Assembly (NCBI RefSeq): GCF_900088415.1
Contig: NZ_FLLQ01000011.1
Location: forward strand, 1-64,000
Length of the DNA stretch: 64,000 nucleotides
Reading direction: 5' to 3'
From: Vibrio mediterranei
Lineage (GTDB): Bacteria > Pseudomonadota > Gammaproteobacteria > Enterobacterales > Vibrionaceae
The position numbers and the translations under genes were made by a program. The notes under the pieces are model-generated. The model made no database searches, was not told the DNA's origin, and saw only the letters and a list, made by a program, of their open reading frames with translations. The stretch's first letter is position 1. Each line of letters starts with the position of its first letter. Shown piece after piece: positions 1 through 7,737 of this stretch.

Positions 1-67
1 GGCAGGGTGTGTAAGCGTTGTGAGGCGTTGAGCTAACCTGTACTAATTGCCCGTGAGGCTTAACCAT
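1..67 (+). rRNA. rrl: 23S rRNA, 3' end only
   Basis: The first bases match the conserved 3' end of gammaproteobacterial 23S rRNA, including CCTGTACTAATTGCCCGTGA and the terminal GGCTTAACCAT. The gene enters from outside the window, so only about 67 nt are visible. The 3' boundary is set by comparison with the E. coli end and may be off by 1-2 nt. A spacer of about 88 nt separates it from the first 5S gene. Confidence 0.9.
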
Positions 68-155
68 ACAACACCCAAAGGGTTTTGATGGACTCAAAGC
101 AAGAACAAATTGAATGTGTATGAGAACACAATAACAGCTTTCCGAATTAAGAATT

Positions 156-275
156 TGCTTGGCGACCATAGCGTTGTGGACCCACCTGATTCCATGCCGA
201 ACTCAGAAGTGAAACGCAATAGCGCCGATGGTAGTGTGGGGCTTCCCCATGTGAGAGTAGGACATCGCCAGGCTT
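156..275 (+). rRNA. rrf: 5S rRNA, first copy
   Basis: This 120-nt gene starts TGCTTGGCGACCATAGC and ends GACATCGCCAGGCTT. The 5' GCTTGGCG and 3' CGCCAGGC ends pair as helix I. It contains the conserved CCGAACTCAGAAGTGAAACG loop. It follows the 23S end in the standard rRNA operon order. It differs from the second copy (460-579) at only three positions. Confidence 0.95.
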
Positions 276-285
276 TAAATTTGAA

Positions 286-314
286 AGAGCCCGTTTGAAA
301 AGACGGGCTTTTTT
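286..314 (+). terminator. Intrinsic terminator between first 5S and tRNA-Thr
   Basis: The inverted repeat AGCCCGT (288-294) and ACGGGCT (303-309) is followed by an uninterrupted T run to 314. It looks like a normal Rho-independent terminator of an rRNA operon, yet tRNA-Thr and a second 5S lie directly downstream. Those genes would need readthrough (rRNA antitermination) or their own promoter. Confidence 0.75.
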
Positions 315-336
315 AGTCCTGAAGGGCAACCACTAT

Positions 337-412
<76 letters not shown>

Positions 413-459
413 GTATTTAGAGTCATCTTGCAGAGCAAGGTGAACCCAAGCAAGATTTT

Positions 460-579
460 TGTTTGGCGACCATAGCATTGTGGACCCACCTGATTCCATG
501 CCGAACTCAGAAGTGAAACGCAATAGCGCCGATGGTAGTGTGGGGCTTCCCCATGTGAGAGTAGGACATCGCCAAGCTT
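460..579 (+). rRNA. rrf: 5S rRNA, second copy
   Basis: This 120-nt gene is identical to the first copy except at three positions: C to T near the 5' end, G to A in GCGTTGTGG (here GCATTGTGG), and G to A in the 3' strand of helix I. The two terminal changes fall in the same helix, and both copies still form a full helix I with one G-U wobble, at neighbouring positions. It is the last intact gene of the rRNA operon. Confidence 0.95.
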
Positions 580-587
580 TATTTCCA

Positions 588-613
588 CGCCTCAGCATTT
601 GCTGGGGCGTTTT
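588..613 (+). terminator. rRNA operon terminator after second 5S
   Basis: CGCCTCAGCA (588-597) pairs with TGCTGGGGCG (600-609) through one wobble, followed by TTTT. It is the terminator expected at the end of the operon. Confidence 0.75.
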
Positions 614-640
614 CGTATGTGTTGCTTGCAGATCGTCGCA

Positions 641-687
641 CCGTAGGATATTGCCAAGCTTTAATTCCACGTTTCCGCATTTACTTA
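641..687 (+). pseudogene. Decayed 5S 3' end plus terminator remnant
   Basis: GTAGGATATTGCCAAGCTTT and the bases after it align, with scattered substitutions, to the last 20-odd bases of the second 5S (GTAGGACATCGCCAAGCTTT) and to its terminator region: ATTCCACG matches TTTCCACG and GCATTTACT matches GCATTTGCT. The hairpin is lost. I read it as the remnant of a third 5S unit left by unequal recombination in the rRNA operon. It has no expected function. Confidence 0.65.
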
Positions 688-837
688 TAGTGCTTTGTTA
701 CTTATTTCCTTTCGCTACAGTTGTAGTAATGTTTGGATTTATTATTTAATTCCGTCCATCTTCTTCAAACTGCCATCTTTTATCACATTAAAACAGTGTT
801 AGACTCGTTACTATCTTTACCTACTAGCAAGATTACG

Positions 838-1395
838 ATGGAACGACATAGTCCCTTTATTATTACAGGCGGGCCAGGGTCTGGTAAGACAACACTGCTT
901 GATGCTTTAGCCGCTCGTGATTGTAAGACGTTTGAAGAAGTACCGAGAAAGCTTATTGAAGAACAGTCGAAACTAGAAAATGGAATACTTCCTTGGAATC
1001 AATTAGCTGCTTTTGCTGAACTATGCTTTAAGGATATGATGAATCAAAAGCAGGTAGCGTCGACAAGCGATCAACTGAGCTTTTTGGATCGTGCTATTCC
1101 GGATATATGTGCCTACTTAACCTTTGGAAACGAACCGGTTCCGCCAAGAGTAATGGAACAAGCTAAGCTAGGATATCAGCCTCTAGCTTTTACTTGCGAA
1201 CCTAACACTGCGACATACGTTCAAGATGACGTTCGACCTTATCCATTTGAAGAAGCATTAGAGATTCATCGACAATTGATAGAACAATACCAGTCTCTAG
1301 GATACCGCTGTATATCAGTGCCTTTTTTAAAACTAGAGCAACGAGTAGAGTTTGTTTTGGCCGAGTCTTATGCTCATTTGGGCCAAACAGCATAG
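838..1395 (+). CDS. AAA family P-loop NTPase (AAA_28-like), unknown role
   Basis: This is a 185-residue protein with a clear Walker A, GGPGSGKT, at residues 11-18 and an acidic SFLDRAIPD segment in the middle, as in the AAA_28 group of small P-loop ATPases/kinases. No other domain is visible. The ATG at 838 is chosen because it places the P-loop right at the N-terminus, as in the family; the reading frame is open further upstream to a TTG at 733, but that extension looks unlike a protein start. The Shine-Dalgarno sequence is poor. It lies between the rRNA operon and yihY and ends 14 nt before it. The substrate is unknown; nucleoside or nucleotide kinase-like activity is possible but is inference. 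Confidence 0.75.
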   Translation: MERHSPFIITGGPGSGKTTLLDALAARDCKTFEEVPRKLIEEQSKLENGILPWNQLAAFAELCFKDMMNQKQVASTSDQLSFLDRAIPDICAYLTFGNEPVPPRVMEQAKLGYQPLAFTCEPNTATYVQDDVRPYPFEEALEIHRQLIEQYQSLGYRCISVPFLKLEQRVEFVLAESYAHLGQTA

Positions 1396-1409
1396 CAAGG
1401 ATTAATTAG

Positions 1410-2357
1410 ATGCCAATCAAAAGCCCAGATGTGGTTATTAAGAGACTGTTATTTGTTGGGCAAGAAACCTTAAATTTCTCCCGTTATTTAGCCCAAAGAA
1501 TGTCTCACGATAGGATTAATGTGAATGCAGGTTATCTTGCCTATATCACTTTGCTATCAATCGTCCCTCTTTTGACGGTACTGCTTTCCGTACTGTCCTC
1601 ATTTCCTGTTTTTTCTAATACAGGAGAAGTGCTTCAAGACTTCATTATTCAGCATTTTGTTCCTGCTGCCGGAGATGCTGTGTACTCTGCGTTAGTCGAG
1701 TTTGTATCAAATACCGGTAAAATGACGGCAATAGGTAGTGCTTTCTTATTTATCGCGGCACTCATGTTGATTTCTAATATTGATAAGAATCTCAACTATA
1801 TTTGGCGTGTCAAAGTTAAACGCCGCATGGTTTTTTCATTTTCCATGTACTGGATGATACTAACCCTTGGACCAATTTTAATCGGCGCAAGTATAGTTGG
1901 TACTTCTTATGTGACCTCTTTGAAAGCTCTAGAACATAATGTGGTTAGCGGTGCTTTTAGCCTCTTCATCGCATGGTTACCAGCAATAATGGCGTTCTTT
2001 GCGTTTATCGGGCTGTACATGTTAGTTCCAAACAAAAAAGTACACTTCAGTCATGCTGTTGTTGGCTCAATAGTCGCTACCTTATTGTTTGAAATAAGCA
2101 AAAAGGGGTTTGCTTATTACATCACGCAGTTTCCGTCATATCAGCTTATCTATGGTGCTTTAGCGGCGATACCAATTTTATTCCTGTGGATCTATTTATG
2201 TTGGTTTATTGTACTTATCGGTGCGGAGTTCACGGCTGCGATGGGGGAGAAAGAACACTGGCTACCCGATTCGGGCATGTTACAATCTGAAGCTGTGACT
2301 GAAACGCATGATAACAAGGAAACCATAAGTGATAGCACTAATTCAAAGAGTGAGTGA
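1410..2357 (+). CDS. yihY: YihY/BrkB family inner membrane protein
   Basis: This is a 315-residue polytopic membrane protein of the YihY/BrkB (UPF0761) family. After a short cytoplasmic N-terminus the sequence GYLAYITLLSIVPLLTVLLS (residues about 41-60) begins the first membrane helix, and about five more hydrophobic segments follow up to residue 275. The C-terminal 40 residues are polar and Glu/Ser/Thr rich. AAGGA precedes the ATG at a good distance. It overlaps dtd by 29 nt, and the order yihY-dtd-yiiD is the same as in E. coli. The family's function is not established; older ribonuclease BN and virulence-factor names for it are not reliable. Confidence 0.92.
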   Translation: MPIKSPDVVIKRLLFVGQETLNFSRYLAQRMSHDRINVNAGYLAYITLLSIVPLLTVLLSVLSSFPVFSNTGEVLQDFIIQHFVPAAGDAVYSALVEFVSNTGKMTAIGSAFLFIAALMLISNIDKNLNYIWRVKVKRRMVFSFSMYWMILTLGPILIGASIVGTSYVTSLKALEHNVVSGAFSLFIAWLPAIMAFFAFIGLYMLVPNKKVHFSHAVVGSIVATLLFEISKKGFAYYITQFPSYQLIYGALAAIPILFLWIYLCWFIVLIGAEFTAAMGEKEHWLPDSGMLQSEAVTETHDNKETISDSTNSKSE

Positions 2358-2763
2358 ATCGGCGGTAAAAGTAGACGGCGAAGTCGTCGGAGAGATCGGT
2401 AAAGGTTTATTAGTGCTACTTGGTGTAGAAAAAGACGACGATGAAGCGAAAGCAAAACGTTTGGTCGAGCGAGTCACGACATACCGTGTTTTTGAAGACG
2501 AAGACGGAAAAATGAATCTCAACGTCAAACAGGTCGGTGGTAGTGTTTTAGTCGTATCGCAGTTTACCCTACCTGCGGATACTAAGAAGGGAACAAGAGC
2601 TGGGTTTTCGAGAGGGGCTCATCCTACTGATGCAGAGCGTCTTTATGATTACTTTTCAGATCATTGTTCTGAAGTTTTACCGACTGAACGCGGCCGTTTT
2701 GCTGCTGATATGAAAGTATCATTAGTCAATGATGGGCCTGTTACCTTCTGGCTACAAGTATAA
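2329..2763 (+). CDS. dtd: D-aminoacyl-tRNA deacylase
   Basis: Dtd hydrolyses D-aminoacyl-tRNA (and Gly-tRNA(Ala)) to keep D-residues and mischarged glycine out of proteins. The 144-residue length is typical. Both family signatures are present: SQFTLPADT near residue 80 and NDGPVTFWL at the C-terminus, which form the cross-dimer active site with the Gly-cisPro motif. The start is GTG at 2329 (MIALIQRVSESAVKVDG), inside the 3' end of yihY, so the two genes overlap by 29 nt in different frames and are probably translationally coupled. It is cytosolic. Confidence 0.95.
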   Translation: MIALIQRVSESAVKVDGEVVGEIGKGLLVLLGVEKDDDEAKAKRLVERVTTYRVFEDEDGKMNLNVKQVGGSVLVVSQFTLPADTKKGTRAGFSRGAHPTDAERLYDYFSDHCSEVLPTERGRFAADMKVSLVNDGPVTFWLQV

Positions 2764-2800
2764 TCGAGTAGAGCATTAGTTTGCATGCGAAAGGATATCT

Positions 2801-3721
2801 ATGTTTAAGCTTATTACTCCGAAAACTGACAACCAGTTAGCTAAGTACTACCAATTTAGATGGCAGATGCTAAGAGAGCCGTGGCGATTACCAGTCGGTT
2901 CTGAACGTGATGAATACGATGAAATGAGTCATCACCGTATGATAGTGGATGGTCGAGGAAGACCTATGGCTATCGGACGTTTATACATTACGCCTGATAA
3001 CGAAGGCCAAATTCGTTATATGGCGGTAAAAAGCAATCGCCGTGATAAAGGGATGGGCTCTCTTGTTTTAGTAGCATTGGAATCATTTGCACGTCAAGAA
3101 GGGGTGAAGCGCCTAGTTTGTAATGCCCGCGAAGATGCAATTTCATTCTACGAGAAAAATGGATTTACTAGCCAAGGTGAACTTAATGATCAGAAAGGTC
3201 CTGTTCGTCACCTACAAATGGTTAAACAGCTTGACCCTTTGGCTAAAGTATTAAGAAGACCTGAATGGTGTGCTGAGCTGCAAGAGCGTTGGGAGCAACA
3301 GATACCAATCAGTGACAAAATGGGTATTAAGATTAACCAATATACCGGTTACCGCTTTGAATGTGGCGCCCAACTAAATCCTAACCTCAATCCACACAAT
3401 ACCATGTTTGCAGGTTCTGCTTTTACTCTTGCGACATTAACAGGATGGGGGATGACATGGCTCTTGATGCGTGAGCGAGGTTTACATGCTGATATCGTGT
3501 TGGCAGACAGTAGCATTCGCTATCGTCATCCCGTAGAAATGAGTCCAGTATCGGTGACTTCTCTTGATGGTATCAGTGGCGACTTAGACCGATTGGCAAC
3601 TGGTAGAAAGGCGCGCATCATCATCAATGTTACGATCTACAGTGGAGATGTGCCTGCCGTCGAGTTTGTTGGTACTTATATGCTGCTACCAAACTATAAA
3701 GACACGCTACTTTCCACATAA
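2801..3721 (+). CDS. yiiD: GNAT acetyltransferase-hotdog thioesterase fusion (YiiD)
   Basis: This 306-residue two-domain protein has a GNAT acetyltransferase fold at residues about 1-150 (acetyl-CoA loop in SNRRDKGMGSLV) and a hotdog domain of the YiiD C-terminal type at about 160-300 (LNPHNTMFAGSAF, then a long helix and sheet). In E. coli the homologue is linked to initiation of fatty acid synthesis as a malonyl-ACP decarboxylase (MadA); that role is taken from memory of the literature and was not tested here. It follows dtd by 37 nt as in E. coli and ends at a strong terminator. Confidence 0.88.
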   Translation: MFKLITPKTDNQLAKYYQFRWQMLREPWRLPVGSERDEYDEMSHHRMIVDGRGRPMAIGRLYITPDNEGQIRYMAVKSNRRDKGMGSLVLVALESFARQEGVKRLVCNAREDAISFYEKNGFTSQGELNDQKGPVRHLQMVKQLDPLAKVLRRPEWCAELQERWEQQIPISDKMGIKINQYTGYRFECGAQLNPNLNPHNTMFAGSAFTLATLTGWGMTWLLMRERGLHADIVLADSSIRYRHPVEMSPVSVTSLDGISGDLDRLATGRKARIIINVTIYSGDVPAVEFVGTYMLLPNYKDTLLST

Positions 3722-3731
3722 CAATCTTAAT

Positions 3732-3766
3732 AGCAGCAGGTTATGGTTGAACCTGCTGCTTTTTTT
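3732..3766 (+). terminator. Terminator of the yihY-dtd-yiiD group
   Basis: AGCAGCAGGTT (3732-3742) pairs perfectly with AACCTGCTGCT (3750-3760) around a 7-nt loop and is followed by six T. The stem overlaps the last codons and the stop codon (3741-3743) of the convergent AsmA-like gene, so the same bases encode that protein's C-terminus. Confidence 0.85.
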
Positions 3767-5651
3767 GAACTGCACATTCCACTTCTTCAAGCTCAATGTG
3801 ACCAGTCAACAACTCAACATGATATTGAGAGTCGCACTCGGAGTGCAATGTTAATTGAAGTGAACGTAGTGGGTCCTTTCTTAGATCGATAGTGTTCTCT
3901 GCTTTCCCATTCCATTCTTGGCTCGAGACCTCGAATGCGGCAAGGGTCAGCTGCCCTCTATCTGCATTTAACTTAAATGGCGACAGAGAAACGTTATTAG
4001 TATCTGTTTCTTCAGTTGTCATCTGAGTGTTGTAGAAATTGGCTTCAAGGGAGCCCGATAAAGTGTGCTGTAACGATAACTTGTCTGCCGTAAGAGCATT
4101 TACTGACAGCGCCACATCGGCTAAGCCAGAAATTTGTATTTGCTTACTGTCAGTTAAGTAATTGAGTAGCTCGACAGGGGCTGAGTAAGCTTCAGCATCA
4201 ATTCGTAAAGGCTGACTTGGCGCAGCAAAGTCAAGCTCTGCAGAGGCGCTGATGTATCCACTGTCATAAGGGATAAACAGTCGGTTGAGTTGCCATTTTC
4301 CATCAGTACTTTTGGTTTCAACGGCTACTTGGTTGGCGATTGTTTTATCGATACTAGCGCTATTGGCTGACGCAATAGCGCTTCCCTGCCAAAAGCCCCA
4401 GCGATAATCTTTTTTGATAAGTAGATCTTCAGCTTGTAGGTTTAGACCTGTGACTTGCCAATAAGGCTTTCGAGCAAGTTGAATCCATTGACTACGGTTG
4501 ATATTCAGCGAGTCGATAGAGAGTTGTTTGAGATCGCTGAGATGCAAGTGAGTAAATAGATCCGTTAAAGAGTGATTTTGTTGTTCTTGGTAATACTTGA
4601 TGCCATCTAAATCGACTTTGTCCAATGCTATTGAATTTGGAGTTAACGTACCTGCTATTTGAATCCGACCTTGTTCAAGGTTGGTATCGAGATCTTTGAT
4701 GTCGAGTTTATTTGGTGAAAAGCTGAGTTCTAGAGTCGGCTCAATGAAATCAAACTGTTGCCATTGAAGCTTGTCAGCATCGAGTGAGAGATACGCTTGA
4801 CTTTGTGTCCATATCGAGCGAGTGAGGTCGATGTTTTCTAACGACGCACTGACGTTTTCTGCATGCGCTCCTTGGTAGGTAATATCAGAGTTTAAAAGAT
4901 CCAAACTGTTAATATGGCCAATCACAGATGTGAGTGTACTTAACGGTCCCTGGCTGAGTTCTGACAAATCAAATTTTAGCTTATTGATAGTGGTGTTGAC
5001 TAAAGACCAATGACCATTCTCAATTTGCGCTTGAGTGGTGACTAGCGCCTCTTTCCATGTGAATGAGGCGCCGTAGATTTTCGTGTTGTCGCCAGCAAGA
5101 GAACCATCAAGGAGAAGCTCATTAATAGCTTCACCTTGATAGTAGAGCTGGGAAGCACGAACTTGAAAGTCTGCTCTAGTACTTTCGATTGATGTTCTTA
5201 CCTCTAGGTTTCTTAGTTGGAGCTGCAGATCATTGATGATCACGTTGTGTCCAGAATAATCCACATGATCGAGAGCGATGTTGTTGATCTGGTAATCAGC
5301 TAATGCATCTAGGCCCAGCGTAAGGTTTGATAGATTGGCACCACTAACATACAACTCGTTAATGTGTAGCCACTTAGAAGTCGACGTTGGTAGTGAAAAC
5401 CACACCGATAGTTTGTTGACACTAATGGAATCGTGCTCAGCTTTTGAAAAGTTGGCATTCGAAAAATCGATTCTATTAGGGTAGTGATAACTTATCGCCT
5501 CACTATCCACTTTTATGTTCAATGTTTGCTGCAGAGCATAAGTGATAATTGGTTTGGCATACTGTGTATGCAAGACACCAAAAACGATCAAAACTGAAAG
5601 TAAGCCAAGTGCAAGCAATGCTATCCAAAGCGCAATTATCTTTCTTATCAC
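3741..5651 (-). CDS. AsmA-like envelope protein
   Basis: This 636-residue protein has one N-terminal membrane helix (IIALWIALLALGLLSVLIVF, residues about 5-24) followed by a long, beta-rich periplasmic part. The repeated amphipathic pattern (LNIKVDSEAISYHYPNRIDF, LNINRSQWIQLARKPYW, LTLAAFEVSSQEWNGKAENT) is typical of the AsmA/YhjG/TamB group of bridge-like proteins that carry lipids between membranes. An AsmA family assignment is well supported; the specific paralogue and substrate are not. It ends in a polar QKKQQVQP tail encoded inside the convergent terminator. Confidence 0.75.
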   Translation of the reverse strand: MIRKIIALWIALLALGLLSVLIVFGVLHTQYAKPIITYALQQTLNIKVDSEAISYHYPNRIDFSNANFSKAEHDSISVNKLSVWFSLPTSTSKWLHINELYVSGANLSNLTLGLDALADYQINNIALDHVDYSGHNVIINDLQLQLRNLEVRTSIESTRADFQVRASQLYYQGEAINELLLDGSLAGDNTKIYGASFTWKEALVTTQAQIENGHWSLVNTTINKLKFDLSELSQGPLSTLTSVIGHINSLDLLNSDITYQGAHAENVSASLENIDLTRSIWTQSQAYLSLDADKLQWQQFDFIEPTLELSFSPNKLDIKDLDTNLEQGRIQIAGTLTPNSIALDKVDLDGIKYYQEQQNHSLTDLFTHLHLSDLKQLSIDSLNINRSQWIQLARKPYWQVTGLNLQAEDLLIKKDYRWGFWQGSAIASANSASIDKTIANQVAVETKSTDGKWQLNRLFIPYDSGYISASAELDFAAPSQPLRIDAEAYSAPVELLNYLTDSKQIQISGLADVALSVNALTADKLSLQHTLSGSLEANFYNTQMTTEETDTNNVSLSPFKLNADRGQLTLAAFEVSSQEWNGKAENTIDLRKDPLRSLQLTLHSECDSQYHVELLTGHIELEEVECAVQKKQQVQP

Positions 5652-5703
5652 GAAGTTATTTTCCTACCTTCCAACATAAACAATAATTTAGCGTGAAAAA
5701 CAC

Positions 5704-5729
5704 GAAAAAGCCCCTCAAAAAGAGGGGCT
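5704..5729 (-). terminator. Terminator of pckA
   Basis: On the minus strand AGCCCCTC, a TTTTT loop and GAGGGGCT are followed by a T run. It lies about 30 nt past the pckA stop codon, so the transcription unit is still intact although the gene is broken. Confidence 0.85.
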
Positions 5730-5760
5730 AGAGTTAAAAAATTGAACGTTTATCTAACAA

Positions 5761-7389
5761 TTAGTCCAATTGAGGGCCAGCGGCTACCAATGACTTACCT
5801 TCTGCATTATCAGTATACTTGTCGAAATTATTGATAAAGCGTTTCGCTAGATCTTCGGCTTTGCTCTCCCATTGTAGTGGATCTACATAAGTGTCTCTTG
5901 GATCCAAGATGGTTGGGTCAACGCCTGGAAGCGAAGTCGGTACCTCTAGATTGAACACAGGAATACTCTTCGTTTCTGCTTGTTCAATAGAGCCATCTAG
6001 AATCGCATCAATGATACCGCGTGTATCTTGAATCGAGATACGTTTACCACTGCCATTCCAACCAGTATTCACAAGGTAAGCTTCCGCGCCAGCTGCTTCC
6101 ATGCGCTTCACTAGAACCTCTGCGTACTTAGTTGGGTGTAGTGTTAGGAATGCTGCCCCGAAACATGCTGAGAATGTTGGTGTTGGCTCTGTAATGCCAC
6201 GTTCAGTACCCGCTAACTTCGCTGTAAAGCCTGAAAGGAAATGGTACTTAGTTTGCTCAGGTGTCAATTTAGAAACTGGTGGAAGTACACCGAACGCATC
6301 TGCTTACAAGAAGATGACTTTGTTCGCATGACCACCTTTCGATACTGGCTTCACGATATTTTCGATATGGTGAAGTGGGTACGAGACACGAGTGTTCTCT
6401 GTCTTCGAACCATCATCAAAGTCGATAGAACCATCGTTGCGAACAGTAACATTCTCTAGTAGTGCATCTCGACGAATCGCGTTGTAGATGTCTGGCTCAG
6501 CTTCTTTCGAAAGGTTGATTGTTTTCGCATAACAACCACCTTCGTAGTTGAATATACCGTCATCATCCCAACCGTGCTCATCGTCACCGATCAGTGCGCG
6601 TTTTGGATCGGTTGATAGCGTTGTTTTTCCCGTACCTGATAGGCCAAAGAAGACAGCCACATCACCTTCTTCGCCCATATTCGCAGAACAGTGCATGGAT
6701 GCGATATCTTTTAGAGGAAGGAAGTAGTTCATCATTGCGAACATACCTTTCTTCATTTCACCGCCGTACCACGTACCGCCGATAAGCTGCATTCTTTCTG
6801 TTAGGTTGAATACAGTGAAGTTTTCAGAGTTGAGTCCTTGTTCTTCCCATTTTTGGTTAGTGCACTTAGCACCGTTCATGACAACGAAGTCTGGCTCAAA
6901 CGTAGCGAGCTCTTCTTCTGTTGGACGGATGAACATGTTCTTAACGAAGTGAGCCTGCCAAGCCACTTCTGTGATAATACGAATGCAGAGTCGAGTGTCT
7001 GGGTTCGCACCGCAATATCCGTCAATGACGAATAAGCGTTTGTTAGAAAGTTGACCTGTAACGAGTAGTTTGAGGTCACCCCATGCCTCTTTAGACATAG
7101 GTTTGTTGTCATTTTTAACTTTATCGGATGTCCACCACATGGTGTCGCGAGTGGTGTCATCATTAACGATAAATTTGTCTTTTGGTGAGCGACCAGTAAA
7201 GATACCCGTATCTACAGCGACGGCGCCAAGTTCAGTGACTACGCCTTTCTCGTAGCCCTCTAGACCTTCGCGAGTTTCCTCTTCAAATAACTGTTCGTAG
7301 CTTGGGTTGCGTACAATATCAGTTACGCCAGTGATTCCGTACTTGGTAAGATCGATTTGTGCAGCCTTATTAATGTCCATAACGGTCAT
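5761..7389 (-). pseudogene. pckA: PEP carboxykinase (ATP), interrupted by an in-frame stop
   Basis: PckA converts oxaloacetate and ATP to PEP, CO2 and ADP, the entry step of gluconeogenesis. Read through, the gene gives the normal 542 residues (start MTVMDINKAAQIDLTKYGIT, end LVAAGPQLD), with SHORT intact motifs GLSGTGKTTLS (kinase P-loop) and IGDDEHGW (metal site). Codon 362 is TAA (minus strand, 6304-6306) where relatives have Ser or Thr in KVIFL(S/T)ADAFG; a single C-to-A change from TCA explains it. Both sides remain in the same frame with no other lesion. The N-terminal 361-residue product would lack the C-terminal part of the nucleotide-binding domain, including the ITEPTPTFSACF region, so activity is not expected. 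Either a recent null mutation or a sequencing error. Confidence 0.9.
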
Positions 7390-7682
7390 AGGTGCTCCTT
7401 ATTGGATTTTTGTAGGGATTTTAAAATTTTTTTGTAATTCGTTATTTATTATTTGTTTTTTATTTTGAACTCCATGCTAGCAACGGAGACCCGAGAAAAC
7501 AGGGATATAGTTCAAAAATTATTCATCAGTTATTGATGGTTTTAAGTGTTTTGTCACATATTGAAATTAGGCTAATTCTCCCCAAAGCAAACCTTTGCGT
7601 TAGATCAAATGTAACACATGATTTACGTCTTTTGTTAGTGCATTTGCATTAATAATTTGCGTATTTGTTAAATAAAACGAAC
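7390..7682. promoter_or_regulatory. AT-rich upstream region of pckA
   Basis: About 290 nt between the pckA start and the hslO terminator hold no credible gene. The region is very AT-rich and must contain the pckA promoter, since a terminator closes off hslO. A Shine-Dalgarno GGAGCACC precedes the pckA ATG. I could not locate a convincing promoter or CRP site; an ATGTGA half-site on the minus strand (around 7552-7557) has no good partner. Confidence 0.5.
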
Positions 7683-7714
7683 AAAAAAAGCCAGATCACA
7701 TCTGATCTGGCTTT
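7683..7714 (-). terminator. Terminator of hslR-hslO
   Basis: AGCCAGATCA (7689-7698) pairs with TGATCTGGCT (7703-7712); on the minus strand it is followed by seven T. It starts about 25 nt beyond the hslO stop. Confidence 0.85.
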
Positions 7715-7737
7715 TATTCATTTTTACACTCTAAAAA

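Noticed and set aside
6295..6310. Frameshift as the cause of the pckA break
   Set aside because: The two halves are in the same frame with exactly one codon between them, so it is a nonsense change, not a frameshift.
6241..6459. Possible overlapping gene on the plus strand across the pckA stop
   Set aside because: The frame exists only because the opposite strand is a conserved coding sequence; no start context or family match.
7540..7640. CRP site upstream of pckA
   Set aside because: Only one half-site is convincing on either strand; the partner halves match at about two of five positions.
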